Source: Niameybacter massiliensis (lineage in GTDB: Bacteria; Bacillota; Clostridia; Lachnospirales; Cellulosilyticaceae). Taken from it: 64,000 nucleotides of DNA. Each line of letters starts with the position of its first letter. Positions within the stretch are counted from its first letter, which is position 1. The notes below the pieces were generated by a model. It saw only the letters and a program-made list of their open reading frames with translations. It did not search any database and had not been told where the DNA came from. Shown here piece by piece: positions 46,411 to 55,374 of the stretch. A program made the position numbers and the translations under genes. The DNA is taken from NCBI RefSeq assembly GCF_001282685.1, contig NZ_LN875035.1, positions 2,794,411 to 2,858,410 on the forward strand. The letters run 5' to 3'.

Positions 46411-47268
46411 CTACTGAGCTAAATTATATGCAATGAAGCTACCTAGTATAAAGCATAAAGTTGCTGTCACTAAACTAAATATACCATTTACAACAACTCC
46501 TGATGTGATGAGAATCGCAATAGGTGAGCCTACTACTAGTCCGATAATTGCCCAATATACCAGTGTCTCACATCGCTTCAATAGGAACTCTATCATCTTT
46601 GCAATAAGGAATGTTCCAATAACAATACCTAACCCAAATGGTACTAATGTAATTCCTGTAGTAATACATGTAGCCCAATCAAAAATTACTAAACTTTTAA
46701 TACAACTATTAATGGTTTCTATAATAGGTAAATAAAAGCCCATAAGTGCTAAAATCATAGATCCACTTACTCCTGGTATAACCATTGTTGCTGCAGCTAT
46801 AACGCCAACAAAGAATAGTTCAATACCTCCACCTAAACTAATACTTAAAACCTCTTGTGTTGGTTTTGTATCTTTCATAAAGCACATACCTACTACCATT
46901 GCGAACATTATAAGAAAAGCTAGTATATGGCTTCCTTTTTTACCTTGCCCTTGAACCTTCCTATACAAAATAGGTAGCGAACCTATAATAAGCCCTATGA
47001 AAAATAAGTTAGTAGCTAATGGAAAATATTTAAAAAGCCATTCAATACAAAATGATAATCCTATTATTCCTATGACTGCTCCTATCCCATAAGGTAGAAG
47101 TGTAATAATACTTTTTTTCGGTTGTTTAAAAAATTGTGTAATGGACTCTATGATTTGATCATAAATCCCCATAGATACTGCAAGTGTTCCTCCACTTACC
47201 CCAGGAATAATATTGGCTACTCCAATAATTGTCCCTTTTAGTATTTGTTTTATAAATGCTCCACTCAT
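46411..47268 (-). CDS. DUF368 membrane protein (PopT-like), copy 2
   Basis: 285 residues, alignable without gaps to the protein at 39906-40763, with both PGVSGG/PGVSGS motifs kept. Differences cluster in loops and in the middle helices (for example KGKPVKGNY versus QGQGKKGSH). Similarity extends into the ribosome-site region, so this is a fairly recent segmental duplication. Both copies look intact. Monocistronic. Confidence 0.9.
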   Translation of the reverse strand: MSGAFIKQILKGTIIGVANIIPGVSGGTLAVSMGIYDQIIESITQFFKQPKKSIITLLPYGIGAVIGIIGLSFCIEWLFKYFPLATNLFFIGLIIGSLPILYRKVQGQGKKGSHILAFLIMFAMVVGMCFMKDTKPTQEVLSISLGGGIELFFVGVIAAATMVIPGVSGSMILALMGFYLPIIETINSCIKSLVIFDWATCITTGITLVPFGLGIVIGTFLIAKMIEFLLKRCETLVYWAIIGLVVGSPIAILITSGVVVNGIFSLVTATLCFILGSFIAYNLAQ

Positions 47269-47421
47269 GCTTTTTCTCCTTATCGAGTGTTTGATATACC
47301 CTCTAATCTATCACTGTATCCGTTATTTTTCAACAAGCTTCTTTACTAGTTTGTAGTCTTGTCTGAATTTAAGCCAATCATCCTTGGAGTCTTCCCTGTA
47401 ATCTCAAAGAATATGCTGCAC

Positions 47422-49293
47422 TCACTTTGTAAACGTTTCAAGCTCATCAATATATGCTTCAAAATGATCTGCTACCCTTTCATAATATTCTGGACTAGCT
47501 AAATTCATTCCTAATATTTCTTTTGTTAACTCATAACCTGTCTTATTTCCTCCACTTTCTAAAAAGTGCATCCAATTGGTCTGCATCTCTTCATTTCCTT
47601 TAATAACTTCACTTATAATAATTTCCGATGCTACTGATGCCGTAGCATATTGGAAAGTATAAAAATTCTCAAAGATATGAGAAATACTTGCCCATTCTCC
47701 TTCAATCGGATTACTTTCTCCAAAATAAATTCTATTTGCTTCTTTCCATAAACTATTAAGACGATCTGCCGTAAGGCTTTCTCCCTCTGCTACAAGAGTA
47801 TATGCTTTTTCTTCAAAGGTTGCTATAACCATTTGATAGAAAAGGCTATTCATTAAACTGTCTGCCTTTAGAATTAAAGCTTGCTTCCTCTGCTCATTGG
47901 TTGTCCCTTTCTGGTACATCGTTTCATAAGCACTCTTTTCTGCCGTTAAAGAGGCAATCTCTGAAGCAAAAATATCTGTTTTCCATGTATTATAAGGCTG
48001 ATTTGCTCTTGCTAATTCATAGTGTACGGCGTGTCCTAATTCATGAGCAACAACACCTAGTCCATAGGGCGTAGCCTCATAGTTTAAAATAACATAAGGA
48101 TGCGTATCATAACTTCCTATTGTAAATGCCCCATCTATTTTATACGCTTCTTTAAATGGATCTATCCAATTTTCTTCAAAAGCTCTTCTTGCAACATCTG
48201 TATATGCAGTACCAAATAACCCATAAGCTTCCTCTATTAAGGTAGGTACCTTGTTATAATGATAAGTATCTTGAGAATAGCTTAAACTCAACTTTTTTCT
48301 TATTTCTAAATAACGCTCTAATAGGGGTTGCATTTTCATAATTTCTTCTTTTGCTGTTTCATAGACTTCTAAATCAACACCTTGCTTATCTGTTAGATAC
48401 TCTATAATATTGTCATATCCTAATGCTTCACTAAAGATTATTTCTTTAGATACTTCCATATTATAAAGAGCAGCTAAGCTATATTGTTTTTCCCTAAGCC
48501 TTTTAACATAGTCTATATTCCCTTTAACCTCTCCATTATCAGCATATAAAATTTGTTCGTACACCGTATCTATCTGTTCTAGCATGGTCATCATTTTCAC
48601 ATAAAAGGTATAGCTCTTTGTATCTAGACCTTCTTCATAGATTTCTACTGCAGCTTCTAAAATTTTTTTATAAGGTTGAAAAACTTCCTTTTGTTGTAAT
48701 GCTTCTATATCACTTAAACCATATTCACCTAATTCTAATAGTATAAATTCACTCTTTTGTATATACTCTGAAAGTAGCTGCCCTATCTTTCCTTTTTGTC
48801 CCAAGGCCTGTTGGTCAGACTGGTCTAGGCTGGTCTTTAATACTGTGTAAACAGATAATTGATGAATATTCCTACTGATTTGTTCATCTAGTTTTAAGCA
48901 TTCTAGTAACTTATTTTCATCTTTTAGCTGGCCTTCATAATTTGTAAAGCTTGTAATGTCTTGAGTAACTTGCTTATAAGCTTTCTCCCATGCATTACTT
49001 GATGGATACAAATTTGTTAAATCAATTAAACTTTCCTTTACATTTTCCCCATTATTTTGAGGCACTAAATACTCAAAAAAAGGTATCAAAAGCAGTATAA
49101 TCATTAAACTACAAACACATGCAATGATTCGTTTTTTTAATCGTTTTTGTCCTTGTTTTTCCTCTTCTAACTCATTTTCTATTTCTAATTCTCTTATCTC
49201 TTCTTCTATTTCATTTTCTTCTATTATTTTATCTTTCACTTCTTGGTGTGATTCTTTATCTATTTTATTAGATTCTTCATTCACATCTATCAC
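47422..49293 (-). CDS. Membrane-anchored M3-family oligoendopeptidase
   Basis: 623 residues. Residues 1-50 are highly charged with many Glu (IEEEIRELEIENELEEEKQ), followed by a Lys/Arg cluster and one membrane helix at about 54-72 (IIACVCSLMIILLLIPFF). The rest is an M3 peptidase of PepF type with zinc motif HELGHAVHYE near residue 417 and a later Glu ligand in DIFASEIASLTAEKS. Positive residues before the helix predict the catalytic part outside the cell. PepF proteins are normally soluble and cytoplasmic, so this is an extracytoplasmic version with an acidic cytoplasmic tail. Confidence 0.88.
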   Translation of the reverse strand: MIDVNEESNKIDKESHQEVKDKIIEENEIEEEIRELEIENELEEEKQGQKRLKKRIIACVCSLMIILLLIPFFEYLVPQNNGENVKESLIDLTNLYPSSNAWEKAYKQVTQDITSFTNYEGQLKDENKLLECLKLDEQISRNIHQLSVYTVLKTSLDQSDQQALGQKGKIGQLLSEYIQKSEFILLELGEYGLSDIEALQQKEVFQPYKKILEAAVEIYEEGLDTKSYTFYVKMMTMLEQIDTVYEQILYADNGEVKGNIDYVKRLREKQYSLAALYNMEVSKEIIFSEALGYDNIIEYLTDKQGVDLEVYETAKEEIMKMQPLLERYLEIRKKLSLSYSQDTYHYNKVPTLIEEAYGLFGTAYTDVARRAFEENWIDPFKEAYKIDGAFTIGSYDTHPYVILNYEATPYGLGVVAHELGHAVHYELARANQPYNTWKTDIFASEIASLTAEKSAYETMYQKGTTNEQRKQALILKADSLMNSLFYQMVIATFEEKAYTLVAEGESLTADRLNSLWKEANRIYFGESNPIEGEWASISHIFENFYTFQYATASVASEIIISEVIKGNEEMQTNWMHFLESGGNKTGYELTKEILGMNLASPEYYERVADHFEAYIDELETFTK

Positions 49294-49381
49294 TCCTATT
49301 TAACTTTATAACTTATTATAACATTTCCTTATCCGCTTTCATCTTATAATAATAAAACATATTTAAATTTTTTATAAAATT

Positions 49382-49411
49382 AAAAGAGGTCATCTCTATG
49401 ACCTCTTTTCT
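49382..49411 (-). terminator. Terminator downstream of exonuclease III
   Basis: AAAAGAGGTCAT / ATGACCTCTTTT, 12-bp perfect stem with a 4-nt loop and U-rich ends in both directions. Confidence 0.88.
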
Positions 49412-49427
49412 CATATCTATATTCTTT

Positions 49428-50180
49428 TTATTTAAGTTCGATTCCTACTGGGCAATGGTCTGAACCCATAACCTCATTGTAAATCGTTGCTGTTTCAACT
49501 TGTTCTTGAAGGCGATTAGAAACTAAAAAGTAGTCAATACGCCACCCTGCATTTTTCTCCCTTGCTTTAAAACGATAAGACCACCAAGTATAAGCCCCTT
49601 CTTGGTCTGGATTAAAATGACGATAAGTATCTGTGAAACCACTTGCTAAAAGCTCTGTAAATTTCCCGCGCTCTTCATCTGAGAAACCTGCTGACCCTCT
49701 ATTAGTTTTAGGATTTTTAAGGTCAATTTCTTGATGAGCTACATTTAAATCACCACAAATAATAACTGGTTTCTTTTGATCTAACTCTACTAAATAGGTT
49801 CTAAAAGCATCTTCCCACATCATACGAAAATCAATACGTGCAAGTTCTGATTGTGCATTTGGTGTATAAACTGTTACAAAATAAAAGTTTTCAAATTCTA
49901 GTGTGATTACACGACCTTCTGTATCTAATTCTGGGATACCAAGCCCTAACTTCACTTCTAATGGCTCTTGCTTTGTAAAAATAGCTGTGCCTGAATAACC
50001 CTTTTTCTCAGCATAATTAAAATACTGATGATATCCTGGTAAGTCTAACTCTAACTGTCCATGTTGCATCTTTGTTTCTTGTAAACAAAGAATATCTGCA
50101 TCTACCTCATTAAAAAATTCCATAAAGTTTTTTTGTACGACTGCTCTTAAACCATTAACGTTCCATGAAATACATTTCAT
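49428..50180 (-). CDS. exoA: Exodeoxyribonuclease III / AP endonuclease
   Basis: 250 residues covering the whole exonuclease-endonuclease-phosphatase fold: SWNVNGLRA, LQETK with the metal Glu, GDLNVAH, and the final GSDHCPVGIEL. Repairs abasic sites in DNA. AGGAGG precedes. Single gene. Confidence 0.96.
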   Translation of the reverse strand: MKCISWNVNGLRAVVQKNFMEFFNEVDADILCLQETKMQHGQLELDLPGYHQYFNYAEKKGYSGTAIFTKQEPLEVKLGLGIPELDTEGRVITLEFENFYFVTVYTPNAQSELARIDFRMMWEDAFRTYLVELDQKKPVIICGDLNVAHQEIDLKNPKTNRGSAGFSDEERGKFTELLASGFTDTYRHFNPDQEGAYTWWSYRFKAREKNAGWRIDYFLVSNRLQEQVETATIYNEVMGSDHCPVGIELK

Positions 50181-50416
50181 CCTTTGTCCTCCTCATTTTT
50201 CTCTATATAATCAATAAATAATAGTTATTCTTATTTAGCTAACTTTATTATAATCTATTTCTCTATCTAAATAAAGAATATCTGGTATACTTACATTATA
50301 ATCACATATTTTCTTTTTATAGCATTACCTTATTAATAACCTTTTATTGATTAAAGTATAGTTCTTGGCATGGAGGTTATGATAATATTAACACATTATA
50401 TCTTAGGAGGATTTAT

Positions 50417-51046
50417 ATGTATAACAAAATTGATTTACCTTATGCTTATAATGCTTTAGAACCTTATATCGGAGCTGCTACTGTTGAAACACATTACAGT
50501 AAACACTTACAAACTTATGTAGAAAAACTGAATGCCACTTTAGAATCTTGGGGCGAATGGGATTCTAAAACCCATTCTCTTGAAGCTTTACTCGCTAATC
50601 CTGAACAAATTCCAGTTGGTATTAGGCAAGCTGTTATTAATAATGGTGGTGGTGTTTATAATCACAATCTCTATTTCTCTATACTCTCTCCAAATCCTAA
50701 AAAACAACCTGAAGGTAAATTACTTGAAATGATTAACAAAACTTTTGGTGATTTAGCAGGTTTAAAAGATCAACTTACTAATGCCGCTATTAATCAATTT
50801 GGCTCAGGCTATGGTGTACTATGCAAAGATTGTAAGGGTGCTCTCTCTATTAAACAAGTAAAAAACCAAGATACGCCTCTTCCTGAAGGATTGACTCCTA
50901 TCTTAAACATTGATGTTTGGGAACATGCTTACTATCTAGACTACAAAAATTTACGTATTGATTATGCTAATAAGATTTGGAATATCATTGATTGGTCAGC
51001 AGTAGAAACCCTTTATACTAAAGACTTAGACTGTCTTTGTAAATAA
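50417..51046 (+). CDS. sodA: Superoxide dismutase, Fe/Mn type
   Basis: 209 residues, typical length. Metal ligands: His in ETHYSKHLQTYV (His26), His in VYNHNLYF, and Asp/His of DVWEHAYYLDY. The iron or manganese preference is not resolved. AGGAGG serves the ATG. Oxygen defence in an otherwise anaerobic genome; the Mn-riboswitch antiporter in the same window shows that Mn levels are actively managed. Confidence 0.95.
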   Translation: MYNKIDLPYAYNALEPYIGAATVETHYSKHLQTYVEKLNATLESWGEWDSKTHSLEALLANPEQIPVGIRQAVINNGGGVYNHNLYFSILSPNPKKQPEGKLLEMINKTFGDLAGLKDQLTNAAINQFGSGYGVLCKDCKGALSIKQVKNQDTPLPEGLTPILNIDVWEHAYYLDYKNLRIDYANKIWNIIDWSAVETLYTKDLDCLCK

Positions 51047-51075
51047 TCCTCTCCTCTCACCCATAAATATACAAA

Positions 51076-51113
51076 CCCCTACCTTCTAGTCATTTACTAA
51101 AAGGTAGGGGTTA
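51076..51113 (+). terminator. Terminator of the superoxide dismutase gene
   Basis: CCCCTACCTT (51076-51085) / AAGGTAGGGG (51101-51110) with a 15-nt loop and a T-rich tail; also able to stop the gene on the other strand. Confidence 0.75.
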
Positions 51114-51140
51114 TTAATAACCTATGACTATTAAATATTT

Positions 51141-51776
51141 TTACATTTCTTCTGTAGGATTGATGTTTTCTGCTGTATTTAAAAGTGGTAAAACTACCTT
51201 TTCTACCCTTGGTAAGAAAAATTGTACTATTGGTCCAATAAGTAGAATACAAAGTATTGTTCCTATCCCAACTATACCGCCTAAGCTAATCCCTACTATA
51301 GCTGATACACCATCACATGCCATACGTACTTTTCCATATGGCTTATTAAGTTTCTCTACAAACATAAAATACATAAGATCATTAGGAGGTATGCCAAGGT
51401 CTGAACATTTGAGAATAGAAAAACCTATTCCAATAATTATACATGCCAACATGAAGAGTAAAATACGTACTCCAAAGCCATAACTTCCCATTTGTAAGGG
51501 TGCAATCAGTGCTAAATTAAAATCAATAGCAAATCCTACGAAAATCATACAAAGAAACGTTCCAAGCTTGATACTCTTACGATCAAGTATAAATAAAATC
51601 CCTAAAAATACAAAGGTTATAAGTCTATTTGCCCAACCAGGTGTGATATGTAAGATGGTTGCTAATCCTTGTGTAAATAAAGTAAACGGATCAGAACCTA
51701 AATTTAATTCAAGTAGCATTGCTACTCCTAAATGCAAAAATAAAAGTCCCCCAAAAAATGCAATTAATTTCTTCAC
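51141..51776 (-). CDS. YczE/YitT-like integral membrane protein
   Basis: 211 residues with five to six helices. Matches the YczE/YyaS/YitT pattern: LHLGVAMLLELNLGSDPFTL near the N-terminus and LGIPPNDLMYFMFVEKLN in the middle. Members are of unknown function, sometimes linked with lantibiotic or stress genes. Forms a possible unit with the sirtuin gene upstream (39-bp gap). Cytoplasmic membrane. Confidence 0.85.
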   Translation of the reverse strand: MKKLIAFFGGLLFLHLGVAMLLELNLGSDPFTLFTQGLATILHITPGWANRLITFVFLGILFILDRKSIKLGTFLCMIFVGFAIDFNLALIAPLQMGSYGFGVRILLFMLACIIIGIGFSILKCSDLGIPPNDLMYFMFVEKLNKPYGKVRMACDGVSAIVGISLGGIVGIGTILCILLIGPIVQFFLPRVEKVVLPLLNTAENINPTEEM

Positions 51777-51815
51777 GTTTTATCTCCTTCTTATATGGGT
51801 ACTATTTGATTAATT

Positions 51816-52556
51816 TTATTGAATTCCTATTACTGCTTCACTCAATACTTGACCAATTGGCTCATGAATCACTAAATCTGCTTGATTGTCATAAGGTGTT
51901 GAACTCTTATTGATCAATATGAGATGTTTACCTTTAAAATAATTAATCAAACTAGCAGCTGGCTGTACTGCTAAAGAAGTACCTCCAATAATAAGCGTAT
52001 CTGCCTCTCTAATTGCACGAACAGCTTCTGTAATTGTTGTATCATCTAAACCCTCTTCATATAAAACCACATCTGGCTTAACTGTCCCTCCACATGCACT
52101 ACATGTAGGTACACCTTCTTTTGCCATAATATAATCTAAATCATAAAAAGCATGACACTTTGTACAGTAATTACGATTAACGGAACCATGTAATTCATAT
52201 ACTTTCTTACTTCCTGCAAGTTGATGAAGTCCATCTATATTTTGAGTAATAACAGCTTTAAGCTTACCCATTTCTTCCAGTTGTGCTAATGCTAAATGAG
52301 CTTTATTTGGCATAGCTTCTTTATAAATCATCTTTTCTTTATAAAACGTATAAAACTCTTCTGTGTGTCTTTTGTAAAAGCTATGAGAAAGCATAGTTTC
52401 AGGTGAATAGCCTTTGCCATTAGATGCTTGATATAGCCCATTTTCTGAACGAAAATCTGGGATATTACTTTCTGTAGACACACCAGCTCCTCCAAAAAAG
52501 ACTATATTATTACTACTACTTAAAATCTCTGCTAACTGTTCTATCTTTTCGCTCAT
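51816..52556 (-). CDS. cobB: NAD-dependent protein deacylase (sirtuin, CobB-like)
   Basis: 246 residues from MSEKIEQLAEILSS; GGAGATG selects this ATG over the one at 52580. Sirtuin signatures: GAGVSTESNIPDFRS, TQNIDGLH with the catalytic His further on in ELHGSV, and a four-Cys zinc site (CTKC ... CSAC). Removes acyl groups from lysines using NAD. A GNAT acetyltransferase gene lies upstream, so acetylation and deacetylation genes are neighbours, though the GNAT product resembles small-molecule enzymes. Confidence 0.95.
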   Translation of the reverse strand: MSEKIEQLAEILSSSNNIVFFGGAGVSTESNIPDFRSENGLYQASNGKGYSPETMLSHSFYKRHTEEFYTFYKEKMIYKEAMPNKAHLALAQLEEMGKLKAVITQNIDGLHQLAGSKKVYELHGSVNRNYCTKCHAFYDLDYIMAKEGVPTCSACGGTVKPDVVLYEEGLDDTTITEAVRAIREADTLIIGGTSLAVQPAASLINYFKGKHLILINKSSTPYDNQADLVIHEPIGQVLSEAVIGIQ

Positions 52557-52651
52557 GTAGTCATCTCCATTTTTTATCATAGTATATTTATATACTCAAT
52601 AAACCCGTCAAAATACTTCATTTTCACTTGATCTACTCTGAATATTTTAAG

Positions 52652-53185
52652 TTACATCTTATTAAGCGGTAATTCGTAAAGTTTAAACCAAACCAATTCA
52701 GGAATACCTAATCTTAAATCCACAATACCTGCTTCTTTATATCCACACTTTGTATAAAGTGCTTGGGCTGGTGCATTACCAATAGAGGCATCTAACCTAA
52801 TTGCTTTAATCCCCTGTTCTTTTCCATAGTTTGCTGCAAACTCTAAAAGCTTCGTTGCAATACCGCGGCCTGTATACTCCGGGTGTATGGCCAATGTGTG
52901 TACTACTAATACCTCTTCGTTGTTTAATTCCTCGCTCCAGCTTCCTTCTTCATAAGCATCTGCCTGATCATGATTTAGAATAACTGTCCCAGCTAAATGC
53001 CCTTCTTCGTATATAACAAATAACTCTTCTTTTTGAATACCTGTTAATGCTGTTTCAGCATTGGGATACACACCCTTCGTCCATCCTGTATAATTCACAT
53101 GGGTTGCTAAATAATCATTTAAAGTATCATATAAATCTCTCACCGCTTCTACATCTGCCATCATTGCACGTCTAATTTGATTCAT
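52652..53185 (-). CDS. GNAT N-acetyltransferase
   Basis: 177 residues. Acetyl-CoA binding motif HTLAIHPEYTGRGIATKLLE near residues 103-122, preceded by a beta strand VLVVHTLAIH, and followed by GIKAIRLDAS and the KCGY end block. Substrate unknown. AAGAGGA precedes the start. Confidence 0.88.
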   Translation of the reverse strand: MNQIRRAMMADVEAVRDLYDTLNDYLATHVNYTGWTKGVYPNAETALTGIQKEELFVIYEEGHLAGTVILNHDQADAYEEGSWSEELNNEEVLVVHTLAIHPEYTGRGIATKLLEFAANYGKEQGIKAIRLDASIGNAPAQALYTKCGYKEAGIVDLRLGIPELVWFKLYELPLNKM

Positions 53186-53237
53186 TTGTTAATCCTCTTC
53201 GTTCTTATATTCCTTCCCTATTGTAACCACTTTTATA

Positions 53238-53266
53238 TTGTTTTTCAACTATTCCTATGGTAATAT
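53238..53266 (+). promoter_or_regulatory. Promoter upstream of the small ACT-like frame
   Basis: TTGTTT (53238-53243), 17-bp spacer, TAATAT (53261-53266). Transcription would start near 53273 and run straight into the terminator-like hairpin at 53286-53325. Confidence 0.45.
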
Positions 53267-53285
53267 ACTTTCTACTAAATATAAT

Positions 53286-53325
53286 GCCTAGAAGATTATT
53301 TGTCATTCTTCTAGGCTTTTATTTA
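53286..53325 (+). terminator. Short-leader terminator or attenuator
   Basis: GCCTAGAAG (53286-53294) / CTTCTAGGC (53308-53316), 13-nt loop, then TTTTATTTA. Lies only about 13 bases after the predicted start site and 50 bases before the next ATG, which suggests attenuation or a tiny RNA. Confidence 0.7.
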
Positions 53326-53375
53326 TATACTCTATTTTAAATATACTTTATTTTAATATGAAAGGAGAACTGATT

Positions 53376-53453
53376 ATGTCTCGTACTACTCAACTTACCT
53401 TACAGCTCTTAGAAGATACCTATGGCGTATGTCGCCTAGCACCTACTCAATAA
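53376..53453 (+). pseudogene. 25-codon frame resembling the truncated N-terminus of an ACT-domain protein
   Basis: Reads MSRTTQLTLQLLEDTYGVCR then LAPTQ and stops. A full AAAGGAGAA ribosome site precedes the ATG at good spacing. The LxLLEDTYGVCRLAP pattern recalls the start of COG3603-type ACT proteins, which continue for about 100 further residues; none of that is found before the next gene. Either the gene was cut by whatever lies at 53454-53900, or this is a genuine short peptide. The similarity is from memory and needs a search. Confidence 0.4.
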
Positions 53454-53907
53454 AAGTTACCTAGCCAGGTTCTGTAGAGCACCCCATCCCTCTCCGTTTA
53501 TCAAGTCTACTAGAATGTGCACGCTCTTACTTTATGGGTTAGGATTCCATTTTCAAGGCGTCTTATCGAACACTTGGAGGCTTTGCCTTCAAATAAGAAA
53601 TATTCACTCTAGTCTCTTCACCAAGATGTGTCACTGGAAGTGAAAACTTACTTCAATGAGTAGAAAAGGCCGGTGATGCGTAGGTGACCTCACTGGAGCT
53701 TTTTTCGAGGATGGACTTAGAATGTGTTAACGAATATGAAGGAAGGATTTTGTGCGAGTGTTTGAGCGCCAGCGAGTTTTCGCACATTCTGACTGAGTAT
53801 GAGTTTACACCTTCTTAGTCCATTTGAGCAAAAGCAAAAGGGAGAGCGCACACGTAGTGCCGACCCCTCCTTCTTAACTGCTAAGTTTTCACTCTATAAG
53901 CTATTTA
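53454..53907. other. 450-bp structured noncoding stretch of unknown nature
   Basis: No open frame of note. Local G+C is higher than in the flanks. Hairpins: CCGGTGA / TCACTGG at 53670-53696 followed by AGCTTTTTT (a + strand terminator); AGAATGTG (53720-53727) / CACATTCT (53783-53790), which competes with a longer pairing of ATGGACT near 53711 with AGTCCAT near 53817; TGTGCGA / TCGCACA nested inside. On the minus strand, motifs AAGTCCATCCTC and TACAGAACCTGGCTA vaguely recall RNase P, but the essential core is absent. May be a structured RNA or a mobile remnant. Confidence 0.45.
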
Positions 53908-55359
53908 CTACCTATCTGCCTTTGTAACTTTACGTATTCTTCCTTTAATCGGTGTGGTTTGAAGTTGATTAAGAACATCTTCACCTTTTCCATTTAAGAT
54001 TTCTACGAAAGTTGAAACATCTTGTACGTTAATAATCCCTACATCATCGGCACTCATACCTTTTAAGTTGCACAATGTACCTACGATATCTACTGGGCGC
54101 ATTTTGGTTTTCTTACCTGCATTAATATGGAGTTTAATAATGTCTTTAGATAACTTTTCACCTTTTGTTGGTGCAAGCTTAAGTGTTTTTTCATGGGTTT
54201 CATTAAACTTCTCAAGAGCTGCTTCTACATGTGCTACATCTGGTGGTGTTGTAACAGGTACTTCATAACCAATATAGTTATAAATAGCATCTAAGAATCT
54301 TTTATCTTGTTTAGTTGTAAGAGTAATAGACTTCCCTGCACGCCCCCCTCTTCCTGTTCGCCCAATACGATGTACATAGCTTTCTTTATCTTCTGGCACA
54401 TCAAAGTTAATAACATGAGTAATATGGTCAATATCAATACCCCTTGCTGCTACATCTGTTGCCACTAAGTAACGGAACTTACCAGCTCTAAAGTCCTCCA
54501 TAACACTAAAGCGGTCTCGTTGCTCCATCCCACCATGTATTTTTAGGATACGTACATCTTTTTCTTGTAAATAAGCTTCTATCTCATCTACTTGATCTTT
54601 TGTATTCGCAAAAATCATACAGCACTCTGGATTGTTTGAAACGAGTGTATGATAAAGTTCAGTTAACTTTTGCTCTCTTTCCACTAGATAGCAAACTTGT
54701 TCAATCTTATCTGCTGTAAGCTGTTTACTTTCAATACTAATATCTACTGGATGATTCATATACTTTTCACTAATACTTTGTACATTAGGCGCTAATGTAG
54801 CTGAGAAAAGTAAAGTTTGACGGTTATTAGGTAAGGCTTTCATAATACTTTCTAATTGGTCTAAAAAGCCCATTTTGAACATTTCATCTGCTTCATCTAT
54901 AACCACATAGCGAATCTCTTCTGCTATAAAAGTTTCTCTTTCTAAATGGTCTAATACACGTCCTGGTGTACCTACAACAACGTGTGTTTTTTGTTTAAGC
55001 TCTTTTTGTTGAATATGAAAAGGAGCTTTTCCATAAAGCCCTACTGTTTTAACACGTTTAAAGCGTCCGATGTTAAAGAAGTCCTCTTTGACTTGTAGTG
55101 CTAGCTCACGGGTTGGTGTTAATACCAATACTTGTGGCTTATTTTCTTCCCAACAAAGCTTCTCACATAAAGGTATAGCAAAAGCTGCTGTCTTTCCACT
55201 TCCTGTTTGAGACTTAACTAATAAGTCCTTCCCTTCTAAAGCCCTCGGAATAACTGCTTGTTGTACAGGGGTAGGCTGTGTAAAATGAAGCCCCTCTATC
55301 GCCTTTAATAATTCCTCACTTAAATTATAATCTTTAAAGTTATTACTCAATGTTGTCAT
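53908..55359 (-). CDS. dbpA: DbpA/YxiN-type DEAD-box RNA helicase
   Basis: 483 residues. Helicase core: Q motif (FTQPTPVQQAVI), SQTGSGKTAAF, PTRELALQ, VIDEADEMFKMG, SATLA, and HRIGRTGRGGRAG. The C-terminal 75 residues (about 405-480, LHINAGKKTKMRPVDIVGTL) form the DbpA RNA-binding domain that targets hairpin 92 of 23S rRNA. Role: large ribosomal subunit assembly. Followed upstream by the MATE gene with a 15-bp gap, so the two may share a transcript. Confidence 0.94.
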   Translation of the reverse strand: MTTLSNNFKDYNLSEELLKAIEGLHFTQPTPVQQAVIPRALEGKDLLVKSQTGSGKTAAFAIPLCEKLCWEENKPQVLVLTPTRELALQVKEDFFNIGRFKRVKTVGLYGKAPFHIQQKELKQKTHVVVGTPGRVLDHLERETFIAEEIRYVVIDEADEMFKMGFLDQLESIMKALPNNRQTLLFSATLAPNVQSISEKYMNHPVDISIESKQLTADKIEQVCYLVEREQKLTELYHTLVSNNPECCMIFANTKDQVDEIEAYLQEKDVRILKIHGGMEQRDRFSVMEDFRAGKFRYLVATDVAARGIDIDHITHVINFDVPEDKESYVHRIGRTGRGGRAGKSITLTTKQDKRFLDAIYNYIGYEVPVTTPPDVAHVEAALEKFNETHEKTLKLAPTKGEKLSKDIIKLHINAGKKTKMRPVDIVGTLCNLKGMSADDVGIINVQDVSTFVEILNGKGEDVLNQLQTTPIKGRIRKVTKADR

Positions 55360-55374
55360 ATTTTCTTCCTTTCT

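Noticed and set aside
47422-49293. Frameshift or fusion artefact explaining the acidic N-terminus of the anchored M3 peptidase
   Set aside because: The frame is continuous, with normal codon use, and the charged segment leads directly into a well-formed positive cluster and membrane helix.
53445-53860. RNase P RNA on the minus strand (AAGTCCATCCTC and TACAGAACCTGGCTA, with a possible CCATCC/GGATGG pairing)
   Set aside because: The universal GAGGAAAGTCC box is missing, the pairing strand is on the wrong side of the ACAGAA box, and no P10-P12 hairpin forms around GTAAGAGC. Kept only as an unexplained structured region.
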